A stretch of DNA of 64,000 nucleotides from Sphingobacteriales bacterium (GTDB taxonomy: Bacteria > Bacteroidota > Bacteroidia > Chitinophagales > JADIYW01), in contig CP064984.1 in NCBI GenBank assembly GCA_016699615.1, positions 1,364,001-1,428,000 on the forward strand, written 5' to 3'. The notes beneath the pieces were generated by a model that was given only the letters and a program-made list of their open reading frames with translations, was not told the DNA's origin and ran no database searches. Both the position numbers and the translations under genes were made by a program. Positions 44,284 to 53,359 of this stretch are shown here, one piece after another (within the stretch, counting starts at the first letter, position 1; every line of letters begins with the position of its first letter).

Positions 44284-45643
44284 TTATTGTTTTCCAAACA
44301 ATTTGTTTTTAAAAGGCAAATAAGCAATTATAAAACCAAATTTTTGGTAGATATACACCACGCCAACAACATTCCAAACAATCATGCTGATGGTGCTCGC
44401 TACGCTCGCACCAACTACGCCATAATACTTAATTAAAAACACATTCAATAGTATATTGACAAATGCACCGAAAATAGAAATATAAGTAAACTGTTTATGA
44501 TGACCAGTTGCATTCAATAATTGAGCAACAGGACCACAAGCTGTATTAAAAAATTGCCCAACTACCAAAATCATTAATGGAATAGTACCATCAGCAAAAG
44601 TACTACCATACAACTGCATGATTTGTTTAGCCAAACCAAACAATAAAATATAAATTGGAAGACTCAACCAAAAAATTAAACCAGAAGAACGTTGTACCAA
44701 TCTACTAAGTTCTTTCATTTCATGCTTATAATATAGCTGAGTAATTTTTGGTTGCACAGTAGTATTGATAGCTACCAAAAGCGTAGCACTAATCAATGCA
44801 ATATTTGTAACTGTTTTATAAATGCCAACATCAGCAGTAGAAATGTCAAATATCTTGAGCATAAACACATCAGCATTATTATTCACTAAAAATGAAAAAT
44901 AAGTAATGAACATTGGGAAAGATAAGTGTCTAATTGTTTTCAGCTCAGGCAGAATGAGTACAGGCTCATCTTTAGAAGCAACAACAAAGTTTTTATAAAT
45001 TGGATATATGGTAAATAAAAATGGCAACAATGCCAAGGTTATCCAATGCAAATAAATTGGATTATAGATTATAAAAAAAGTAGGTAACAATCAGCAACAA
45101 GATTATTCTTAATATAGTTGGAATAATTAAGGTAATATTTGCAGTATTAATTTTTAATCCAGCTTTTAAGCTAAAGAAAAAAATGTCGCCGAGCACAGCA
45201 GGCAAAACAAACAAAGCACTAATTCTAAATAAATTTGTAAGCGAAGGTTCATTCCAATAATTTGCTAAGTATGGAGCAATAATGTATAAAATGATAGACA
45301 ACACAACCCAATTCAAAACAACCATTTTATTACCTAACATAAAATAATGATAGGCAGCTTTGGTGTTATATTTAATTTTATACTCAGGAATAATGCGCTG
45401 TAAGGCATCTTTAATACCAAAATTGCATAATATGCCAACAATAGACATTACTGTAACTACTAATGTTAATTTTCCAGATGCATCAGCACCATAATATCTA
45501 CCAATAATAACACCAGAGATAAAACGCAAACCTTGAACAATACCTAAGGTAACAAATGTAGAAAGGCTACCTTTGGCAACAAATGAAAAATTCTTGTCTT
45601 GCAATAATTTGTTTATCTTTTCTGTATATTGCTTTGGAAGCAT
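44284..45643 (-). CDS. Oligosaccharide flippase (MATE/MOP superfamily), frame broken in an A7 run
   Basis: Start chosen at ATG 45643 (MLPKQYTEKINKLLQDKNF); a longer frame begins at 45715. Two open segments overlap at 45062-45090. Removing one T on the minus strand (A7 at 45073-45079) joins IVTYFF to IIYNPIYLHWITLA and gives about 452 residues with roughly 12-14 membrane helices. Opening FVAKGSLSTFVTLGIVQGLRFISGVIIGRYYGADASG is typical of Wzx-like polysaccharide exporters. Likely flips lipid-linked sugars for the neighbouring glycan enzymes. Confidence 0.82.
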
Positions 45644-45715
45644 TGATAAATATAGAAATAAAATATGCGCTTTTTGATTTTCAAACAATAAAATTTGTAA
45701 TTTTATAATCGTCAC

Positions 45716-46803
45716 ATGGCAAGGTCAATATTTAAAAAGATATTCTTTATTACCATAATTCTTTTGTTAGTATCACAGTTGGTAGATGCTATATTGCCAT
45801 ATGGTTGGGCAGATATTGTACAATACACCAAAATTCAAGATTATAAGCAGAACAAACAACAGTACAATGCATTGTTTTTTGGAGGCAGTTTAGAATATAG
45901 ACACATTATGCCAAGTATTGTAGATAAACAATTAAAAGATAAAAATATAAATTTTAAAAGCTATAACTTAGGTGTAGATGCACACAATATTATTCAGCAA
46001 GTATCAGATATTGAAGGTGTATTGAAAATAAAAAACCCAAACCTAAAATACGTCTTTGTTAGTCTTTCTAGCGAACCATATTTCTTTGCATATAATAAAA
46101 ACACATCAAAATGGTTGGCTTGGAACAATGCAAAATCTACCTATAGAGCATTGAGTATTTTGCCAAATGCAGGAAAATCAGTAAAAGAAAGATTGCGATT
46201 TAGCATTTTATATATCAGAAGTTGGATAATGAATTTGTTTAAAGTAGGTATTTGCCAGATGTACTAACACATTATTTTGTTGCAGATACCTTGCACCACG
46301 CATATATTGGCACACAGAAAGATGGCTTTTTTTCTTATGATGAAGAAAGAGCATATTTAGAGAAATTTAATGCAGGATTAGATCAACCATTAATTGAATC
46401 TAGAAATAGTTTTGTGAACACACCAGCACACAGAGATAGCTTATTGAGTGGAAATATAGAACAATTTAGACAATATAAAAGCACAGATAAACCGAACCAA
46501 CAAGAACTAGCAATGCTTGAAAACTTAATGAAAAAATTAGCAAAAAAAGGAATAGATATTTATTTTATTTTGCCACCAAGAGCAAGAACAACTTACTCGT
46601 TTTTATTGCCAATTTACCATGCATTACCACAAGAAAGATGTATAGAATTAGCCAATCCGATCCAATACCCAGAGTTTTATACATACGAAAATGGTTATAA
46701 TTTTCATCACCTAAATTTGAAAGGCGCAAAAATATATAGCCAAATATTAGCTGAAAAGATAGAACAACTATTGAACATAAACAGCAGCGTAACTGGACAA
46801 TAG
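45716..46803 (+). CDS. Membrane-anchored SGNH-hydrolase-like protein, frame broken near 46247
   Basis: Starts at ATG 45716 with an N-terminal membrane anchor (FKKIFFITIILLLVSQLVDAI). FGGSLEYRHIMPS (about 54) has the SGNH serine setting and the C-terminal YNFHHLNLKGAKIYS has the family His-x-Asn-x-x-Gly. Visible first frame ends KVGICQMY; adding one base at about 46244-46250 gives KV-RYLPDVLTHYFVADTLHH and 362 residues. May edit or acetylate surface glycans beside the divergent flippase. The catalytic Asp is not obvious, so activity is uncertain. Related to DltD/DUF1574-type proteins by pattern. Confidence 0.6.
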
Positions 46804-46805
46804 AA

Positions 46806-48236
46806 TTAATCTACTATACTAATTTTTATCATGTTCGTTCTGCCTCTTCCTTTTATTGGCATACTTGCTGTATTTATTACAATATCTTCAGGCTTTAGCT
46901 TATCAATGCTTTTTAATAAGCCAATAATATCACGAATAGATTTGTCTGTAGTTTCAAAATTATCGTAGTAGAATGCTTCCACGCCCCAAACCAAACTCAG
47001 CTGATTAATTAAGTTTTGGTTGCTCGTAAAAATATAAATATTAGACATTGGTCTGTAACTTGCCAGCATAAATGCTGTGTAGCCAGAATACGACATGCCC
47101 AAAAGTGCCTTTGCTTCTACATCTTCGGCAATACTACAAGCATTGTAGCATATAGCATCTGATAGAAAAGACACAGAATTTTTATTAGGCAATAAATTTT
47201 TAAAATATATTTTATGTTGTTCTTCTGTTTTTCTAATAATCTTATCCATTGTCTGGATTACCTTTATCGGATATTTACCTACTGATGTTTCTGCACTCAG
47301 CATCATAGCATCTGCGCCATCAAAAACACCATTTGCCACATCTGTAATTTCTGCTCTAGTTGGTCTTGGCATTTCTATCATAGATTCCATCACTTGCGTA
47401 GCAATAATTACTGGCTTTGCATGGTATATACATTTTTCTATTATATTTTTTTGTATAATAGGCATTTCTTCCATAGGTACTTCTACAGCCAAATCGCCTC
47501 TAGCTATCATTACGGCATCACTTGCTATAATAATATTGTCCAAATCTTTTATTGCCTCAGGTTTTTCAATTTTAGCAATAATTTTTGCTGTAGATTGTCT
47601 ATCATTTAAGTATGTCTTTAGTTCTGTAATGTCTGATGCTTTTCTAACAAAAGATAAGGCAATCCAATCTATTTGATGTTGTAAAATAAAGGCAACATCT
47701 TCCATGTCTTTTTCAGTCAAACTTGGAATAGATATTTTTGTATCTGGAAGATTAAATCCTTTTTTGGATGATAAAATGCCACCAAATACTACTGTACATT
47801 CTATTGTTTTCGCATTTAGTATTTTGGTAACTTTTAGTTCTATTTTTCCATCATCAATCAAAATAGATTCGCCAACTTTTATATCATTGCTTAGGTTTTC
47901 ATAAGTTACACTAATGATGTCTTTATTGCCAATTACATCTTCAGAACTTACTTTTATAGTATCATTTTCGTTTAATGTTATTCCATTATTTTCAATAACA
48001 CCAATTCTTAATTTTGGACCTTGTAAATCTGCTAAAATTCCTATATTTAGTTGTAGTTTTTTATTTAGTGCGTGTATATTTTGTATAACAGCCAAATGCT
48101 GTTTGTGATTTCCATGAGAGAAATTTAATCTAAATACATTTACGCCTGCATGCATTAAAGCTTCTAAGTTATCAATATCACTACATGCTGGGCCAACTGT
48201 GGCAACGATTTTTGTCTTTCTACTTTTGTTTATCAT
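46806..48236 (-). CDS. pyk: Pyruvate kinase
   Basis: 476 residues. Opening KTKIVATVGPACSD, substrate loop VFRLNFSHG (about 34-42), GDLAVEVPMEEMP region (about 247) with conserved catalytic Lys in AKIEKPEA, and ATQVMESM (about 283). Converts PEP and ADP to pyruvate and ATP. It is last in a tight run with the IPExxxVDY gene (17-base overlap) and dusB (8-base overlap), all reading left, so the three are coupled. Confidence 0.95.
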   Translation of the reverse strand: MINKSRKTKIVATVGPACSDIDNLEALMHAGVNVFRLNFSHGNHKQHLAVIQNIHALNKKLQLNIGILADLQGPKLRIGVIENNGITLNENDTIKVSSEDVIGNKDIISVTYENLSNDIKVGESILIDDGKIELKVTKILNAKTIECTVVFGGILSSKKGFNLPDTKISIPSLTEKDMEDVAFILQHQIDWIALSFVRKASDITELKTYLNDRQSTAKIIAKIEKPEAIKDLDNIIIASDAVMIARGDLAVEVPMEEMPIIQKNIIEKCIYHAKPVIIATQVMESMIEMPRPTRAEITDVANGVFDGADAMMLSAETSVGKYPIKVIQTMDKIIRKTEEQHKIYFKNLLPNKNSVSFLSDAICYNACSIAEDVEAKALLGMSYSGYTAFMLASYRPMSNIYIFTSNQNLINQLSLVWGVEAFYYDNFETTDKSIRDIIGLLKSIDKLKPEDIVINTASMPIKGRGRTNMIKISIVD

Positions 48237-48669
48237 TAAAATGTCTCATTAAAAGATTGTATTTGGTTTTTATATTTTCTATGTCTATTTCAAAGATAGA
48301 CTGAATTCCTTTAATTTGCTTGAGTACTTGCGTTATTTCATCTTTATTAAAATAATCTTCTTCGCCTTGGAATAAAAAAATGTAATCAAAGTTTTTCATT
48401 TCAGGAATAAGAATATTACCATCATGTTTGTTTTTTATAATTTCAATTGTATAAAAGTCTAACTCATTAACATACTTATATGCATTAAAGTTGATGTATC
48501 TTTTTTCTTTCTGTTGATAAAATGCAATATCATCTACTCTTTTGAGTTTCCAATCTAAAATTTTATTGAGCAACCAACATAGTCTATAATCTTCTAATGG
48601 ACTATTGATGCCCCAAATATTAAAATTGAAGGAGATAGAATCAATGATATTTTTATTCTTCTTAATCAC
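48220..48669 (-). CDS. IPExxxVDY family protein
   Basis: 149 residues with IPEMKNFDYIF near 92-102, the signature that names this Bacteroidota family. Mixed alpha/beta, no signal or membrane segment, so cytoplasmic. Its start overlaps dusB by 8 bases and its end overlaps pyk by 17 bases. Function is unknown; the conserved neighbour pyk suggests a link to glycolysis, which is inference only. Confidence 0.8.
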   Translation of the reverse strand: MIKKNKNIIDSISFNFNIWGINSPLEDYRLCWLLNKILDWKLKRVDDIAFYQQKEKRYINFNAYKYVNELDFYTIEIIKNKHDGNILIPEMKNFDYIFLFQGEEDYFNKDEITQVLKQIKGIQSIFEIDIENIKTKYNLLMRHFNDKQK

Positions 48670-49669
48670 TTACTAGTTGTTCTTCAGATGTAGAATAATG
48701 GTATAAAATTTCATCCAAAACTTCAAAAATTGCTTCTTTTTGTTGCAATGTTACCAACTGAGTTCTATATGGTTTAATGTGTTGCAAGCCTTTTAGGTAA
48801 TTACTATAATGTTGTCTCATCTCTAAAATACCTAAGGTTTCACCTTTCCATTCAATAGATTTCTCTAAATGTGTTTTAATGACATTAATACGCTCATCTA
48901 TTTGTGGTGTTGCAATAATATTTTTATTAAATATGAATTCTTTTATTTGATTAAATATCCATGGTGCGCCAATGGCAGCTCTTCCAATCATAATTCCATC
49001 TACGCCATATTTATTTTTATAGTCTAATGCTTTTTGTGGAGAATCGATATCACCATTTCCAAAAATAGGAATATGCATTCTCGGATTGTTTTTTACTGCG
49101 CCAATTAATGTCCAATCTGCTTCGCCTTTGTACATTTGTTTTCTGGTTCTGCCATGTATGCTTAGTGCTTTTATGCCTATGTCTTGTAGTCTTTCTGCAA
49201 CTTCTACAATGTTTTTAGAATTATCGTCCCAGCCTAATCTTGTTTTTACAGTTACAGGCAAGTTAGTTGTTTTTACTACTTGCTCTGTGAGTCTAATCAT
49301 TTTGGGTATATCTTGCAAAATACCTGCACCAGCCATTTTACATACTACTTTATTCACAGGACAACCATAATTAATATCTATTAAGTCTGGTTGTACTTCT
49401 TCTATTATTCTAGCAGATTGTACCATAGCATCTTCTTCGCCACCAAACATCTGAATGCCAATTGGCTTTTCGTAATCAAAAATGTCTAATTTCTGAATAC
49501 TTTTCTTTGCATGTCTAATTAATCCTTCTGAAGAAATGAACTCTGTGTACATCAAATCAGCACCATATTGCTTACAAACATATCTGAATGGCGGATCACT
49601 CACATCTTCCATTGGTGCCAAAATAATTGGAAATTCTCCAAGTTCTATGTTGTCAATTTTTACCATCAA
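48662..49669 (-). CDS. dusB: tRNA-dihydrouridine synthase
   Basis: 335 residues. FMN-binding TIM barrel opening LAPMEDVSDPPFR (about 18-30), catalytic Cys in NYGCPVNKVVCKMAGAGIL (near 110), SIHGRTRKQMYKGEADW (near 172) and GDIDSP. Reduces specific uridines in tRNA with NADPH. First gene of the dusB-IPExxxVDY-pyk run. A TATCTTTG box lies only 8 bases upstream of the ATG. Confidence 0.93.
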   Translation of the reverse strand: MMVKIDNIELGEFPIILAPMEDVSDPPFRYVCKQYGADLMYTEFISSEGLIRHAKKSIQKLDIFDYEKPIGIQMFGGEEDAMVQSARIIEEVQPDLIDINYGCPVNKVVCKMAGAGILQDIPKMIRLTEQVVKTTNLPVTVKTRLGWDDNSKNIVEVAERLQDIGIKALSIHGRTRKQMYKGEADWTLIGAVKNNPRMHIPIFGNGDIDSPQKALDYKNKYGVDGIMIGRAAIGAPWIFNQIKEFIFNKNIIATPQIDERINVIKTHLEKSIEWKGETLGILEMRQHYSNYLKGLQHIKPYRTQLVTLQQKEAIFEVLDEILYHYSTSEEQLVSD

Positions 49670-49677
49670 TACTAGAC

Positions 49678-49685
49678 CAAAGATA
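49678..49685 (-). promoter_or_regulatory. -7 box (TATCTTTG) for dusB, close to its start
   Basis: TAnnTTTG on the minus strand, 8 bases before ATG 49669; divergent from the bestrophin promoter about 50 bases away. Confidence 0.45.
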
Positions 49686-49732
49686 ATAAATTCTGTGTTC
49701 TAAAAATTTTACAAAAAGTTTTAATTGATATA

Positions 49733-49740
49733 TAAATTTG
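49733..49740 (+). promoter_or_regulatory. -7 box (TAAATTTG) for the bestrophin operon
   Basis: TAnnTTTG match 25 bases before ATG 49766; TTTTAATTG about 20 bases upstream could be the -33 region. Confidence 0.5.
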
Positions 49741-49765
49741 TATTTTACAACCAAAAAGCATAAAA

Positions 49766-50776
49766 ATGCATACAGGAAAAAGATTTTCGCCTTTAGTATT
49801 TTTTAAATGGTCACTTCAGGATACTATAGTATTAATATTAATTGCTACAATACCTACCATATTATATTATTTTGGACAAACCTATGTTGCTCTACCATGG
49901 CAACCTATAGCACTATTAGGTACAGCACTTTCTTTTATAGTTGGTTTTAAAAATAATGCAAGCTATGGAAGAGTTTGGGAAGCTAGACAAATATATGGTG
50001 GAATAATAAATGATAGTAGGAGCTTTGGATATACACTACGTGATTCATTAGGTAAGAACAATATTAATACAACAAAAGAAATGTTTTATCGTCATTTTGC
50101 ATGGCTAACAGCATTGCGTTTCCAATTGAGAGAGCAAAGAAGTTGGGAAAATACAAATAATAAAAGAAGCAACAGAAAATACATGGAGAAAACCTACAAA
50201 GTACCAGAATGGGAAAGTAATATAGAAGTAGAATTAAGAAAATATCTAGATGTAGAGCAACTAAAGTATATATTATCGAAAAAAAATAGAGCAACTCAAT
50301 TAATAGCATTACAATCTAAAAACATTGCAAAATTGAAAAACGATGGAATAATTAATGATTTTCAATGGTCAGAATTGCAAAATAGTATTACTAAACTAAT
50401 AGACGACCAAGGCAAGGCGGAACGTATCAAGAACTTTCCTTATCCAAGAAACTTTGCATCTATCGCCACCTATCTTATGTTTGTATTTGTAATCTTATTG
50501 CCATTCGGACTAATTGATGCATTTAACAAAATTGGCGAAGGTACATTTCTAGAAGGATATACTATTTGGCTGAATATTCCAATTTCTGCTATTGTAACAT
50601 GGTGCTTTCATACACTTGATACAATAGGCGAAAGTTCTGTTAATCCATTTGAAGGTGGCGCAAATGATATTCCAATTACACAAATTAGTAGAATGATAGA
50701 AATAGATATGAGAGACATGCTAGATGAAATTAACTTGCCAGCACCGATTGTGCCTATGAATGAAATTTTATTATAA
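49766..50776 (+). CDS. Bestrophin-family ion channel (YneE/RFP-TM type)
   Basis: 336 residues. The bestrophin opening region is seen: two N-terminal helices around 25-70 with WQPIALLGTALSFIVGFKNNASYGRVWEARQIYGGI, where the residues after NNAS line the pore neck in known structures. The C-terminal NPFEGGANDIPITQISRMIEIDMRDML is the other conserved block. Forms pentameric anion or cation channels in the cytoplasmic membrane; algal relatives conduct bicarbonate. Followed after 27 bases by the MscS-like gene and then the LCIB-like gene. Ion preference here is unknown. Confidence 0.9.
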   Translation: MHTGKRFSPLVFFKWSLQDTIVLILIATIPTILYYFGQTYVALPWQPIALLGTALSFIVGFKNNASYGRVWEARQIYGGIINDSRSFGYTLRDSLGKNNINTTKEMFYRHFAWLTALRFQLREQRSWENTNNKRSNRKYMEKTYKVPEWESNIEVELRKYLDVEQLKYILSKKNRATQLIALQSKNIAKLKNDGIINDFQWSELQNSITKLIDDQGKAERIKNFPYPRNFASIATYLMFVFVILLPFGLIDAFNKIGEGTFLEGYTIWLNIPISAIVTWCFHTLDTIGESSVNPFEGGANDIPITQISRMIEIDMRDMLDEINLPAPIVPMNEILL

Positions 50777-50803
50777 AAACTAAAACTTATCTGTTATAAA
50801 AAG

Positions 50804-51319
50804 ATGGAAGAAATAAAAAAAATTGCAGAATATTCAGGAAACTACATAACATGTGGCACTATTATAATTGTAACATTTATTATCGCATTCATAATAAAAA
50901 AATATATGAATGAGAAAGTAGTTGAAAAAGCAACAAGGCACCAAATTGATGCAACAAGTTTTGTGTTCTTAAATCACTTAATTATATCTATAGTTTATTT
51001 TCTTGGCTTTGGTTGGGCATTGTTGCTATTGCCAATTACACACACGTTTGCACATTCACTATTTGCTGGCGCAGGTGCATCTACGCTAATTCTTGGATTT
51101 GCATCACAAAATTTATTTACTAATCTTATAAGTGGCGTATTTTTAGTTATCAATCGTCCATTTAAAATTGGCGACAATGTGGAATTTCAAGGAATTACAG
51201 GCAAAGTAGTAGAAATTAATCTTAATGCAGCTATTATTGAAGATAAAGACGGAAATAGAAATATTATTCCAAGTTCATTAATTATAAATGATAAAATAAA
51301 AATTATAAAAAATGCTTAA
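50804..51319 (+). CDS. Small MscS-family mechanosensitive channel-like protein
   Basis: 171 residues, short for MscS. Membrane helices near 15-35, 50-75 and 83-112; the third is Gly/Ala-rich (AGAGASTLILGFASQNLFTNLISG), the MscS pore-lining TM3 pattern, followed by the beta domain (RPFKIGDNVEFQGITGKVVEINL). The cytosolic cage beyond that is missing. It overlaps the LCIB-like start by 8 bases. It may act as a pore partner of the bestrophin or be an independent osmotic valve. Confidence 0.85.
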   Translation: MEEIKKIAEYSGNYITCGTIIIVTFIIAFIIKKYMNEKVVEKATRHQIDATSFVFLNHLIISIVYFLGFGWALLLLPITHTFAHSLFAGAGASTLILGFASQNLFTNLISGVFLVINRPFKIGDNVEFQGITGKVVEINLNAAIIEDKDGNRNIIPSSLIINDKIKIIKNA

Positions 51320-52057
51320 AAGTCAAAAATTAGAAATCATCAGAAAGTGGTATCCACATGCAATTACAACATTAGATAGCGTAAATAGGATAATAGATTT
51401 TTTTGAAGAAGAATTAAAAATAGAATCGAAAAGTGTAATGCTTGCAGATAGTATTTGTAGCGATGATGTAAATAGCATACAATATCCAGCAAGAGCCTTA
51501 GATTTCTTAGGTCCTTTCAAAATGGGCGGATTAGATGGTTACCCTTTTACTGGATTAACAGGAATGGGTGCTTTTGCTAGTCATGTTCCAGATGATGGTG
51601 CTGTTTTTATATATTATGGACCACATATTGGTATTACAAAAACAGGCGAATTAGGAGAAATACATAGAATAGGACAACACAAAAATAGTGGATGCTGTGG
51701 TGCAGCAAAAGGCGCATTAAGTAAATTACTCAATAATGAAATAATAGAAGGTAATATAACAGAAATAGACTATCAGATGAATACGATTGAGCAAATTTTA
51801 TTTGCACAGAAAGATAGAATAATTAATGCAAAAACACCATATTTGAAGCAACAGAAGTTATCTACGAAGCAATAGACAAACGCATCAACGAATTAATAGG
51901 GAAAACAAAATACAATTGCAAATATGTTGTTGCAATTGGTGCAGTACTTATCAATAGTGATAGTGATATGGGTTCATTTGCTCAAACAAAAAACTTTAAG
52001 GTAACTAATGTAGCAACAGGCGAACAGAAAGACTATACACACTATCTCAAAGAATGA
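51312..52057 (+). CDS. LCIB-like (beta-type) carbonic anhydrase family protein, frame broken in a T3 run
   Basis: Starts at ATG 51312 inside the MscS gene end. Residues 49-51 (CSD), the block MGGLDGYPFTGLTGMGAF (71-88), HVPDDG with His91, YYGPHIGI (101-108) and SGCCGAA (126-132) fit my recollection of the LCIB carbonic-anhydrase domain; Cys49, His91 and Cys128/129 are plausible zinc ligands. The open frame ends at 51875, but adding one T at 51842-51844 restores FEATEVIYEAIDKRINEL and runs to TGA 52055-52057, 248 residues. Proposed role: CO2/bicarbonate interconversion next to a bestrophin. Family call is from pattern memory, not a search. Confidence 0.65.
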
Positions 52058-52473
52058 TATAGCTGTACACAAATATTTTCTTGTTCAGTCATTAATGATT
52101 TGTCTGCTTTCTTTTTGTCGTTATAGCCTATTAAGTGTAAAAAGCCGTGCGCCATTACTCTTAATAGTTCGTCCATTTCAGAAGCATTAAATTTAATTGC
52201 ATTCTCGACTATTCTATCAATACTAATATAGATTTCGCCATTTATAGATGTAGCATGCTCTGCTAAGTTGAATGTGATAATATCAGTGTATGTATCATGT
52301 TGTAGAAACTGCATATTTATTTCAAGTAGTTGCTCATCACTAAGGAAAATGTATTGTAGTGAGTCAATTTTTTGATGGTAATGTTGTTCTAATGTCTTAA
52401 ACCACTTTTTAATACTTATAGATTTAAAGTACTTAGGCTTGGCAACTTCATCAAAATAAAATGAAACATGCAT
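52042..52473 (-). CDS. ybeY: Endoribonuclease/rRNA maturation factor YbeY
   Basis: 143 residues. The zinc region reads MAHGFLHLIGYNDKKKAD, so the first two His of the H-x3-H-x5-H site are present but the third position is not His (GYNDK), an arrangement also seen among Bacteroidota YbeY to my recollection. Opening strands (IFLSDEQLLEIN, LQHDTYTDIITFNL) fit the family. Functions in 16S rRNA 3' processing and ribosome quality control. Its stop overlaps the convergent LCIB-like gene by 16 bases; the Nfu gene is 4 bases upstream. Confidence 0.9.
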   Translation of the reverse strand: MHVSFYFDEVAKPKYFKSISIKKWFKTLEQHYHQKIDSLQYIFLSDEQLLEINMQFLQHDTYTDIITFNLAEHATSINGEIYISIDRIVENAIKFNASEMDELLRVMAHGFLHLIGYNDKKKADKSLMTEQENICVQLYHSLR

Positions 52474-52477
52474 TGTA

Positions 52478-53068
52478 TTAGTTTTCTGCTACTACTTCTT
52501 GTACTTCAGGTACAAATCTTTTCATAATATTTTCTATACCTTGTTTTAGTGTAATTGTAGATGAAGGACAACCACTACATGAACCTTGCAATTGTAAAGT
52601 CAATTTGCCATCTTGAAAACTAACGAATGAAATATTGCCACCATCCATTTCTACAGCTGGTTTTACATATTTGTCTAATGCGGTTTTTATTCTAATATCT
52701 ACATCAGTATCATTGTCAGCAATTTGGTTGCTTGCTGTTTTGCTTGGTTTTACAAACTCTGGCAAAAGCAAAGGCTTATCTTCATCAAGGTATTTTTTCA
52801 GAAATTGTTTAATTTCTGGCATCAACTCAAACCATTCCAGTTTATCATCTTTAGTTATAGAAATAAAATTATTAGACATATATATTGCTACAACATTAGG
52901 AAATTGGAATAATTCGATAGCAATAGGTGCATTTTTTGCTTCGTCAATATTTTGTATTTCTACAAAGTCATTAGGCATCAAAGGTCTATTTACTACAAAT
53001 TTTAGTGTGTTTGGGTTAGGTGTTGTTTCTGTGTATATCATCGCAGGAACTACTTTTATCGTATCCAT
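52478..53068 (-). CDS. NifU-family Fe-S scaffold (Nfu N- and C-domains)
   Basis: 196 residues. Residues 10-95 match the Nfu_N domain (YTETTPNPNTLKFV); residues about 125-196 are the NifU C-terminal domain with the cluster-binding CSGC in LQGSCSGCPSSTITL. Delivers Fe-S clusters to apoproteins in the cytoplasm. It is in a minus-strand set with a short NifU-like protein and Mrp, all for Fe-S assembly. Met10 is an alternative start. Confidence 0.9.
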   Translation of the reverse strand: MDTIKVVPAMIYTETTPNPNTLKFVVNRPLMPNDFVEIQNIDEAKNAPIAIELFQFPNVVAIYMSNNFISITKDDKLEWFELMPEIKQFLKKYLDEDKPLLLPEFVKPSKTASNQIADNDTDVDIRIKTALDKYVKPAVEMDGGNISFVSFQDGKLTLQLQGSCSGCPSSTITLKQGIENIMKRFVPEVQEVVAEN

Positions 53069-53093
53069 GTTTTTTTATTTTTTTGATTAAGAA

Positions 53094-53336
53094 TTAATTT
53101 ATAGCTTCTACCTTCACAATTTCTGGTACAGCCATTTTTATTGTACTTTCTACGCCAGCTTTCATGGTAGATGCACTCATTTTACAAGTTTCGCATGTGC
53201 CTAATAGTTTCACAAAAACAACTAGTTCTTCTGTTATATCTACTAATTCTATATTGCCACCATCAGCTATCAAAAATGGTCTGATATCGTCTAGTGCTTT
53301 TTCTACTTTTTGATGTAGTGTTGCTTCTGCTGTCAT
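53094..53336 (-). CDS. Short NifU C-terminal-domain protein
   Basis: 80 residues, a stand-alone Nfu domain with CETC in LLGTCETCKMSASTM, and IRPFLIADGGNIEL near the start. Same fold as the C-terminal half of the neighbouring 196-residue protein, so a likely duplicate specialised as a cluster carrier. Lies between Mrp (23-base gap) and the larger Nfu gene (25-base gap). Confidence 0.9.
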   Translation of the reverse strand: MTAEATLHQKVEKALDDIRPFLIADGGNIELVDITEELVVFVKLLGTCETCKMSASTMKAGVESTIKMAVPEIVKVEAIN

Positions 53337-53359
53337 TTAATATTTCAAATTTAATTATT

